Assembly (NCBI RefSeq): GCF_037975245.1
Contig: NC_092567.1
Span: forward strand, 25,643,376 to 25,707,375
Direction of reading: 5' to 3'
Source: Apostichopus japonicus
Lineage: Eukaryota > Echinodermata > Holothuroidea > Aspidochirotida > Stichopodidae
DNA: 64,000 nucleotides
Part shown: positions 18,391 to 30,300 of the stretch, in pieces
Layout: the number at the start of each line of letters is the position of its first letter
Numbering within the stretch: position 1 is the stretch's first letter
Position numbers and translations under genes: made by a program
The notes under the pieces: model-generated
Database searches by the model: none
What the model was told of the DNA's origin: nothing
What the model saw: only the letters and a program-made list of their open reading frames with translations

Positions 18391-21300
18391 CTGTTAAAAA
18401 AATAACGAACATATGAAAATCATGATGACTCATAAATTAACGTTCGTTACGAGATACAGTCAGTACGGTAAAATATTACACACATAGTTACGTCTGTTAG
18501 AATATATCCCTTTCCGACCCCCCCCCCGACCCCAACCCTTCCCCGTCCTCTCCGATCAACGGAGCCAGAGCCATATATTCAGACCGCACTCCCATCCAAT
18601 TTCTTTGAATATATCTATATGCCGAAGGTGTTCGAACAAAAATGTTAAACATTCAAAGCATTCAGTTTTTGTACAATTATTTCAAACATTCGTAGCTAAA
18701 TGAGGAGACGGTTGGGAGGGGTGTAGGGATTCTGGGGTTAGCATACATTCGTATCTATTCAAATATATATTGTTTTTTGCTTCTTTCATTATAAATTAAA
18801 TGAAATTGTTCTTACTGTGGTTGATTTATGGGATGAGTTCTTGGTCGGAGTCGTCATACTCATCGGTATCGTAACTTCCGTAGCTACTTTCTGATCCGCT
18901 GCTACTGTCGGATTCTCCATCTTCGGGCCTTTCCGAGGGTTCACCGAATCCTGCATATCATAATTTGAGAAATGTTAACGGATATAATAATGTGGTTATA
19001 ATTGGACACTCGTCTCCTCTGGTTATACTCATGGTATATTGTACCAAATAATTCCATATAATCTAATACGGGGCAATGGGTTCTCAACTACATTCCTTTG
19101 TTTAAATATAATTTCTTATATTTGACACCCCAAGAGTACTGGATATGGTTATCTCAAATTTGCCCTGTTGAGGGCAGGATGTTGGTTGACTTTTTAGATA
19201 CCCTGGGCCCCATGACGTCCGTAATACGACCCGCTACGTTCTAAACCAAATAACATAAAAAATGCTAACTTGAAATCTTCCATAATATATAATTTCATTG
19301 ACATTTGACACGTGTCGTGTAACCTATAACGTGATATTGCCAAGAAATCTTTATAACGCTGGATGTAAATATGAACTAAATTTGGCTCATCCTGGTTATT
19401 TCCTTTTATTAAATACTTTACAGTTAAAACAAAGAATCAAACATCTACAAACAAAAGAAACAACAGTAGTATATATTATGGCTAGGGTAAAGTGGCATTT
19501 TTTAACTCCAGTAAAATTTGTGACTTAATTCGAGCGAGCAGACTAAAGTAAAGTTTAAACTTTTGAGATAATTTTTTTATCGACTATAGAATTAAGAAAA
19601 CAGAGTAAAACAAAGACATGCAGGACAAAGCGAGAATTAAAGAAAGGACAGAAAAACAAAACCAAATATACCTCCAGCGATCTGTTGCTTTCATTTGGAT
19701 AATAATTACTTCCGCGTTCTTTCGTTTTTCGTTTCCTTTTAGAAGTTTCTTTCCTCTTACTAACCAAGGATTCAGAACGAAAAGGTGAAGTTGAAAGGAA
19801 ATGAGAGAATGTGAAGGAAGAAGAAGAGAAAAGATAAAAGTGCAAAACCGAAATAGCGGGAAATTATTCATTTTGAAAACATAAAACATTAGTAATCGTC
19901 AATTAACATTTTTGGAACATTATAAAACTAATTTCAGTCTATTTTACGTTTGACTATTTTTTTTTTCATTTTTTTTTATATGCTTGGCAACTAACAACAT
20001 TATTCTAAATCCATTTGAAAGTTCAAAGTTTTGATAAACTTTTTGGCAATTAATAAATCTTTGGACATACAAAAAACATCAATTCGTTCTCACAGCTTAC
20101 CTTCGAAGATTTTTTTTTCAATTTATCGTCGACACAGTTAAGATAGAAAAATGAGATAAAAAGAAATAGCGCCTCCACCAATTGTTTTTTAATTAGCAGA
20201 GAGAGAAAAAATTTGCAATGTCATGTTTTTACCAAAGAAACTCATAGCATCGCCGAGTGCATTTTTGAACCTGTTTAGCGAAAAGACAATGTGATAAGGT
20301 TATGAACATTACGTCAAATATTGTGTTGTAAGGCAAACGATTTTCAGAGGAACTATGATTGCTTTTGTAAATGCGTCTTTTAATCAGCCTTTTGTGTGGT
20401 TTTGATAAATTTCTTGATGATACTCGATACTAAAATCTCATAGCAATACATTGTCATCGGTTATACAGTCAAACGTAATTTGCAATAAGGAAATAAATTG
20501 CAAGAAAGTAAGTTAATGTTGATGTTGTCCTTTTTAATTTCTTTTCTTAATTATGATATCAAAAAAACGTCTGAGCGACGAATGATTAAGAACCGCCTAA
20601 CTGATATTATAACCACTAGCTTGGTAACCTTCGTTTGGTTAAATACTATTGGGTACGTTTTTGTACCATTAATTACATCTTTCAAATTCTTTCTTAATTA
20701 CATCATTACAGCTTCTGTAACACCAGACCGCCCCTACTGCTCACCCAACCCCCCCCCCCCTTTCCCACCCAACCTATACCTCCCACTAGATTTGGTGCAG
20801 TTGTTGATCAAACGCTAAAACCTTCTATACATTTTAGGGTAATGTATGTGGCTAAAACCTTTTCATTTCGTATTTATCCAAATCAAACTCTGCAACATTT
20901 GCATAATAAAACTAATGAATTCACAGTTTTAGGTTAATGCGCCACCTCTTATAATAATGAGCGCAACCTTTAAGACGGCTTGCGTATAAGGAACATTACA
21001 ATTATACGTTGTATATATGCATGTGGAATAAAAATTTATTATACTTCTACTTACTTATCAGTGATGTTAAAGTTTGAAGCTCCTTCTAGTAATTCGTCAA
21101 CCTGATTAAAAGTACAAAATAAATCATAAAGCAATAAACAATCATGTGTGAATATTGCACCGCTTGGTTAGATATCGACACCAAACACAATAATTTAATG
21201 TTGTTTATAGTTACAAACTATTGTTCCCGGTTCATAATATGGATTATTAAAAACGACAAAACAAAATCCTTAACATAAAATATACGATAGATGGTGGATA

Positions 21301-24300
21301 ATTACGAAATAAATAGTTTTGGTTCGAAAATAAATTATATCACAAAACCTTCAGTAGAGGAAAAATATTCGGATGTAGCTAAGAGGGGTGGATGTGAACC
21401 GTATTTACCTGCTGTTGAAAGCCACTTTTCTCGCTCTGACAAAAAACAAAACAGAATCGAAGATAATGTTACTATTAAGACACATGCCTATATTGCATTA
21501 TTAAAATATAGTTGTTGCCTTGCATAGGTTGTTTAGTCCATCTGTCATTTTGTGACAATAGCACCCAGTAAAATGGAAGATTAAAAACAATATTTTTCGT
21601 GCATTTTATCAACCTACCACTTTTGACCCCAAATATTTTGGATCCATCACACCCTTTTTTTTATTCTTTCACAATATGAACGTTAGCTAGCACCACACAA
21701 AAATAATAATAAATGAATAATAAATGAAAAGTTGAAGAATTTACTTTACCTTTGCTGCACCTAGTCTGGACGCCATTTCTTCATTCAGCTTAGCTTGAAG
21801 TTGTTGCTGTCTTTTAATTTGCTCATCATGGTCTCGCTTTTTAAATTTTGGAGTATACTGTTAATCAAGAGGAAAATATTCCAATGATATGGTGACGTCA
21901 CACAGGATAATGAATTACTAATCACATTAAAAGTAAATCACAAACACAAAGTAAAGTAAAATAAAATGTGTATAAGTCTTACTTCATCAGTACTGTAATC
22001 GTCATCATTTCCAGAATGGACTACCAAAGCGGTCGTATTTGAAGGATGCACTCTGTTCTGAGAGCCAATCATCTGACTCGGCCTTACCGTCTGCTGTACG
22101 TGTTCCGTTTCCTGTTGCCAAGGAGATAATATTCATGCATACAAGTTATTTCTTTGTCCAGCCAAACAGTAGCAGTAGAGAAGTTACAATCCCATCTGCT
22201 CATTTCCATATCAACTATACATAAGTCATTGCAATAAATGTTTTGGTATACTGTTCATACGTCACGATGACGTCATCATTTATTTGGTTCTCCTAATCTA
22301 ATGTAAGCATAAGATATTTTTTTTTACCACCTTGATATTTTCATTTTGATGATTTGCATAGGCAAAATAAGTAATAGCGCCATTGTGACAGTAGCCTATA
22401 TATTGGGACAAAAATGTACACTTGTGTAATACACGGGTGTACGGCAGGCCAACTAGGCAAAACGGTTGTGCACTACGTGTGCTTGAAACAACCAATCAGT
22501 GTATGCCTGCATTTTCGTAATAGAAGACGCTATGTCCCCTTGGCTTGCCATGCACGCGAAAAACGCAACTTTTGTGATTATTGCATTTCTTCAAGAACAT
22601 GCTAAAATAATGTAAGGCTACACCTTGATTTACTCACACGAGAAAAGTGACATGCTCATAACAAAAGAACTTTTTTATGTGTTAATAATAAAAATAATCA
22701 TAACAAAGATAATAATAATAACAACAACGACGACGATGACGACGACGACGACGATGACGATGACGATGATGATAATAATAATGATAATAATAATAATAAT
22801 AATAATAATCACCTCTTCAGATGAGCTATCGATATTCATATTTGTCTGTTTGCTTGACCCCGCGCGCTTCCTTTGACGTTTCCGAGATAACTTATCTCTG
22901 ACTGTACCGTGCATTGCGTGAGCTCCAGATTTTTCACGCGTTTTGGTTTCTTGAATTGACATTTGGTCAGTGCTTTGAACGCCGATTCGGACAAATCCCA
23001 TTTCAATCGAAGTTGATCGATCCATTTTACTCTGTAACAAATCAAAGTCATCAAGGCTATAGTAAGATAGAAAACTTTTAGAGTTCCTTTATTGAGAAAC
23101 TCTATGAAGGAACTCTAATATCTTTACCGTCAGCACGCCCTCACTTTTTCTAGCATTCCAAAACAAAGTGGTTTCGGTTGCTAGATATCGAAGCCTTACG
23201 CATGATCTAGGTGGAAGCCATTTTGTATGATGTGTAATGTCATAGTAAACTTAACAGATACATCAGGACGTCAAGTTTTAATTGTTTTACTTCTATTGTC
23301 TGTACCATCATACTAATTATACTTATAATCTTTAGGAATGCCATTTTGTCCAGTGTTTGACGTCATAGTGCCAATTAACACACGGCCGTCAAGTATTAGG
23401 TTTTCTTTGCTTGCATTTTAAAGTATTACTTTATATGTAAAGATAATTATTTGTCTATTACGTAACTTTACTTTTCTTGGTCATTTATTAAAATAAAGAA
23501 TACAACACTTCTATATACAGGAATGAGTTAATAGGCTAATAATACCCTTTTGATGGAATATCTGCAAATGGAAACATATATTTTTGCAAAAAGAATTTTG
23601 ATCTGCAATGCAATTATATTATTAATTTCATTATTCATTTGTCTTTACTGGATATTTGAATCTTTTCGTTATCTTTAGATTATCATAAACTCATTCGAAT
23701 TAAAAGCAAGAACAATGAACAAAGTTTTGACGAACCATAATAGCTTGCTTGTGAGTTTCCGCCTTTTTGTCTGTTTTACAAAGACAATAGAGAAGTAAAA
23801 TGAACAAAAGGATAACAACAACGACCACATCTGCTACGATGATAATCCACAGTGTATGGTCTACCGCTGGATCAGCAAATAGGGTCACTCCTGGCTCTTT
23901 GACCTGAAGATAAAAAGAGAAATCAATTTAGAAAATCACGAACTTTACAAAAAACATGCATCAAACAGCTTATACATCGCTTAAGATGCCTGTATGATAG
24001 CTAATGCCATAGTTTGGTCTTTATTTCACACTACGTACAAGAATAGTGCTTGGAGGTAGACGACACATGTAGTCTCATGTACGGCACCCACTTACATGTT
24101 GAATAAACATTTCAAATAATTTATAAAAGGATAGTCAAGAGGCTAAATAAATATTCTTTGAATCCTGGCGAAATTTGATTCCAATTCATGAAATTGATTA
24201 TTGAACTTATCCAATTCAAGATCAACATGAAACAATAAAGTCAAAGAAAACATCTTGCTGTCAGTATGCGTCTATGACGTCACATACCTGTTTGCTTCAA

Positions 24301-27300
24301 GTTCACTTCTGCTGCAAACACGTGTCATCTTCAAATGTTGTTAAATCGATAACGGTCACATATGAATTGAATGTTATATAGGAAGGGGCAGACTGTGAGA
24401 CCCTCATGCCCCCCTCCCTGATGATGTTCTCCAACCCCACCCATCTTAATGGCCGGGTGCTGACTCACACACACTTTTATTTTTTTTTAGAATATTGTTG
24501 TGAACCTTCATCGTCCTACATATTTTCTGGCGTTTATCCACTCTTTAAGTTGACCCTAATTACACACTTGGCAATTTATCTAATTGATTTAATCATTATT
24601 TTACTCCTTTTGTAACGCATACGTCTTCAGTTATTTTATGCATATTCATATATTTCACCTGGTATCCAAGCACTGTCGTCATGAATCGTAAACTCTGTTT
24701 GTCTATACTAGAGAGGGCGTCCTTTCCTTTCACAATTTCTCCGTTTTTTCGTACACCGAACACCACTTCCACCTCCATTTGGTTGGGCTTAGGTCGGTTT
24801 ACGCTCTTTAGCTGTAGGTATCGGGAAGAAAAAATATCAAATATTACTTTTGCGTATTGTCTAAATGGATCTTCTTCTGGTGGCTAAAGTTGATTGCTTT
24901 AGCTAAAATAGTGAATTCCGCAATTTGGGGTCAAACCCACATCTTCACAGCATTTTTGTATGGCGTAGTCTCATTTCCAATTCTGAAAAGTGTTTCATGA
25001 TATCTCATGGAATTGAAACTTAATATTTTTCTGTCTCTGTATAATACTTTAATAATATATCAACAAACAAATAATATAATATTTCTAAATAAACTTGTTA
25101 CATTATCACCCATTGGAACATCCCTTTAATTACAGCACAGACATACATCAAAAACAAAATGAAGAATCGATCAAGAAGAATGTATTTTGTCTCTTTCACT
25201 AACATTAACCGCATATTTTTGGCTCGGATCATCTATAACTTGTCTCCTGTGTCTTCCATTTTCAATGTCTTCGTTTACTCTCACTCTTCCGTCTAAAAAT
25301 GTCCTCATTTTCCATCTTCTTGCATGTATTGACATCAATTTCGTTTCTCTCTCATTCACGAGTTCTTGCGCGTTCCTCTCTGATCTTGTCACGCCATTCT
25401 CTGTGTCACGTATTATCCTGCCGTCTAATTGAGCTTGGTCATCGCGCCTTTTACGTTTTGATGACGTCATTCCTGCCAGGTATATCGCTTCTAGACCAAG
25501 GGAAATATCAGTTTGGAAAGGAGCGCCTGTGATGTCAATGTTCAATGGAACGAGAAGAATAATCATTAGGAAATCTTGGAGGTCCCCAGTGGGTGTGCCC
25601 AAAGTGATGGTTGAGGGAGCTGTTGATTCTGGAAGATTGGCTGCGACAGGTACGGTTAAAACCTATGGTAAAATAGAAAATATCGAAGTTACCATGAATT
25701 CGCAAAACACCCTTTTTTTCAGTTAGTTGTACAATTAATGATATTTTCGAAGGAAAAAAAAACATTTTCTTGAGCGTATTTCCTTCAAGTTGGCAACATC
25801 CTTCAAGTTGTCCGTTTTTCTATGGATATTTGCCCAATGAAGATGTCGATAATTAGACACAAAACACAATAAGATTTAATTATCAGATATGCCTATACCA
25901 TGCAATACAAAGGTTTAATTACGACACATTACATTTCTAATATCAATGCCGCAATTTGTAAATGAACATTAATGAACTATACTAATTATTGGACCGCGCA
26001 TAACACAGATATGTTACTTTCTACATCAGAAGAAGTAACATTGGAAATTATCAAAGTGAAAGTTGACTAGTCAATTAAGTTACCAACACATTGCTATATA
26101 GGCAGGAGAAGTTAAGGTATAGAATGTCATCAAAAACATATAATTTCAAACCAAAACGAAAAAAAAGTTGTTTTAATGTCGCTTTGTCGTCTATTATTCA
26201 TTTTATTCTCAATATCAACTTAATTCTGTAAAATGTATAGGTTTTATGAATTTCCTTTCCTTCCAAGATTTATACGTCACCACTGTTTCTTGAATCTGGA
26301 CATGTCAGAATAAAAAACCCTGTCAGTTAAAATGTTGGTGTACGACTGACTGACTAGGATGCCAAACGATTTGAAGGTTGGTTTCCATGGTTTCAAAATG
26401 AAATTGTTTCCAATTTATATAATCTACTATTTTGACATCACGCATATTGTAATTTTAATTCGCTGAGTGCATTCATGCTGTGTCGCAATCTGTGAGTACA
26501 TTTACTGCATATATTGAAGATGGTAACTGACAAACAGAAAAACAGAAAAAAAACCCCAAAAATTAGGAAAGACGAAGGGTAGTCACGTGATTACTTAAGC
26601 CTTCCATCTCTGCACTAATTATGTCGACATCCACTCCAATAGGTTTCGTTAAAAGTCATTAAAACCTGTTAAATAAGTCTTTCGTTTCAGTAGAAAGGTG
26701 TTATACACGCTTGATATGCATTTATAAACTGATAAATATAGTCATAGGAGACGTCAGTCAAGAAGGTTTCATAACAGATGAAACTGTTTCGTCGAGTTTT
26801 ATTCAGTTGTTGTGTTTTGCTGTATTTTATATTTATGCTGAGCGATTATTATTCCTTTCCACGTAATATACATGTAGTGTAGTTTCAAGTATCAGCATTG
26901 CTTACATTCACCGTTCAATTATGAAATGGAAAATCAAGGCATCACAGAATCTTTGACATCACAGAATCTATGACATCACAGAACCTATGACATCACAGAA
27001 TCTAGGGCATCACATAATCTATGATATCAAAGAATCTATGACATCACAGAACCTATGACATCACAGAATCTATGGTATCACAGAATCTATGACATCATAG
27101 AATCTATAACATCACAGAGTCTAGGACATCTCAAAGTCTAGGACATCTCAAAGTCTAGGACATCACAGAATCTACGACATCACAGAGTCTACGACATCAC
27201 AGAACCATCTCTCAAATGGAGCGAGATATCACAAATGGACATATGTTTTTCTTCACAATGCGACGTCATCATGTAGAACCAGTTGAATTAACCAGGGAAT

Positions 27301-30300
27301 TTCAGCTCCATGGATTTTGCAAACAAATTAATGTTCCTGTTTAAATATATAATGTTTCATCAAGTTTACTTTAAAGAAGTACTCCAAAGTTTATTTAAAG
27401 CTCTATATCTGGAAAACAGGTTTAGTTATAAAAACACAACTACAAAAGTCCAACTGTCCTTTTTGTCCATTTTGTTGTTGTTGTTGTTATTTTTGCTTTG
27501 AGCTCTGACCCTTCAAGACTGAAAATCAGCCTAAAGTCATCCCCGCCCCGCCCACTGTCCCCCCCCCCATCTCCCACCCCTACTCATTCCAGGCAAGTAA
27601 CATGCAATAAAAGGACGCCAAGTACAATACACGGTCATAGCTGCCTAGACGTTATCTACCAACTTAAGTAACAGAAAAGCCATTAGCTAGAACATACAGT
27701 CTGCGGCCGAGATAACCACATCAAAACATTTAACTCAGAATAATCAAATTTAAAAAATTGGCTGCCGATATTTAATGTGGTTAGCTTAATTTAAAATATT
27801 CCTTATATGAAAGATAATAATTCAGTAGTTTAAAGCCATGTCCGACCAATGGTAAACATTTATAATACAATGATAAATATAAATATAACTGGAAAACGTG
27901 GAAATAATGACTCTTACATATTTTAATGATGTATTCATATTGAATCATATTGTGACTAAAATGGAAATTATGACTTAACTGTCGCTTCAAGGTAAGGCTC
28001 AGACCTGACAGTTCAACTATATATATATTGTTTGATAAATCTAAAAATATTTCTGTGTAATTGACGGTCAAAGACTGCGTTTTTGAGGATACTCGAAAAT
28101 CTCTCACAGATTTATCATGTTTAATTCGAGCTTGTACTAAGTTTGTTTCCTGGCGAGCAATATTTCGATTGTTTCGGATAATAATGGTACACATTGTCTT
28201 GTGTATGTTCGCACATTATATAAGCTATTGAATTGATTAAAGTCTCAATACCTGTTTGCTGATGAATCTTGTAAAACAAACTTCCGAAGTATATTCAATG
28301 TTTCTTATTCTAAATGCACTCTGACTTGGTGGGTTTATTGTTGCCCTTATGGCACGAATGATTTACCGTAAAATCACTGCGACCGCCCATATCAACATAT
28401 TCATTACACAATGTAAACAAAATAGTCTACACATGCGGCCCGATCAAAATTTTAACGCAGTCCTATACTCGTATCGTCCACTTTTTACAATCCCACGGAG
28501 GAAACGTCTGAAAACACCTCTTTATTCACACAAATGGAAGGAAATGACACAATTACGCAAGCTATATCGGTGAGAACAAGAGAAAGGTACTATTAAAGGA
28601 AGGGACCAAAGACAGGCTAGCCACGAAAGTGAGAGTAGTCCTAGGCCTAACGGTCGTAAACAAATCAGAGAGATTTGATTAATCTGTTAGGCGGCGCTCG
28701 CAAATTTTGAGTGAAGTTTGTAAAATCTACGGACTCGTTAAAACATCTGGCGATTTTTTTTCAGCTCAAAGTTTTTTAACGACAGATAACTCAATAAAAG
28801 TAATGAATATTGATATGAAAATTTCACAGAACGGTCTCATTTTCACTGAGCTTTAAGTGCGGTAAGCTGGAAGGTCAAAGTTTAAATTTGCAAACACGTA
28901 CTGAGACTTTAACAACGGGCTTATTACTTTTTGCTTTTGTTTTCGTCGCTAACGGTTCGACGATGGATGATTTTGCCTACTTTTAAGTAAAAAAATTAAA
29001 CTCTTTTTGAATTAATGGAAGAAGTTATTGGAAAGTTGTTTAGACTATTCCATGATCACTAAAGGTGAATATTCTAAGATGATTGTTGTTTCCATCATCA
29101 TTGCTATTCTAATTTACACTATTAATATGATTCAGGAGATGCTGATATAAAAATTTAAAAAAATCATATTTTTCGGTACTATTTTAAGAATAACAATATT
29201 TTTGATATGGTGTTTGATAAGATTTCCACTAACCTCATATCCCAGTGCAGCACTTAATCTACTAGATGACATATCGGTAAACTTAGAAGCTGCATCTGCT
29301 GACGTCAGGACCGTACCATTTAATTCAACGGTAAAATATGTGTCCACAGTTGTCGGATCCACCTGGTTTCTGGTTATGTTTTGTATCTGTGGACGTAAAC
29401 ATAAAAAACACCGTATATCTAATAATTATTTAAATGAAATAAAGAACATACCTAAAATAACACCGTATATCTAATCATTAATTAAATGACATAACAACAT
29501 AATTGGTGACATTTCTTTAATAGAATAGCTATGTAGATTGTTTAAAGAAAATCCCCATGTATTGCTGGAGAATTACTTGGTTAACTTCCGGTTTGTGGCT
29601 ATTACGTAATCGTTCTCGATACCAGCTCTGTCTTTAACAAACGAAGTACCGTAATGAAGTTACTGACCAAAAGCTTACCTGTACTCGGACTTCGTCGTTT
29701 GTTGCTCTGTTATGTCTCACGAGTGTTTTATATAGCAACCATTCAAACCGTGAGAAACGTTTCCTTCGGACAATTATATTTTCGTTATTGGTCGCTAGGG
29801 AAACGGCTTCAGCAAGTCCATTTTCGAGATTTGTAACAAATGATTGATCCGTTATGTTAACTGATCTGTCCACTCTTAACTGAAAAAAGACGTAATTCTC
29901 CCTCAAATCTACACCGATGTTAGTGACGTTGTTTGGCGCCATGCTGGTTCCGGTATTATTAGACGAAATATTTGGACTAGCAGTTTGGGTTGGCTTGTTC
30001 CCATTTACCGTTATATCTACTTGACCACTAGAAGCTGTAGTCGTTTGAACAGCTTCTGTAAAGCTGACATAATTTATTTCTGTAATCCCTCCATTACTAA
30101 CGGATTTGTCTGGTGTCGTGGGTTCTTGCCGCGACTGTGCGTCTGCGTCATTGGTGACGTCATCCATCGTCATTTCAGTTCCTGTCGTCTGCGTTTCAAG
30201 TTCAGTGACAATGGTGACGAGGTCGTCTTTTTCCGTATATATTGTTGTTTGTGTTACTAATTGGTCATTTTCTGTGGTATCGTCTTCCACACAGGGACCA

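Noticed and set aside
20098-20160. Exon ending at the strong donor CGAAG|GTAAGC (minus, 20101)
   Set aside because: No acceptor in a usable phase precedes it; treated as a decoy donor.
25187-25532. Plus-strand ORFs overlapping 25204-25662
   Set aside because: Shadows of the minus-strand KIAA1549-like exon 4, which is supported by phase, splice sites and module similarity.
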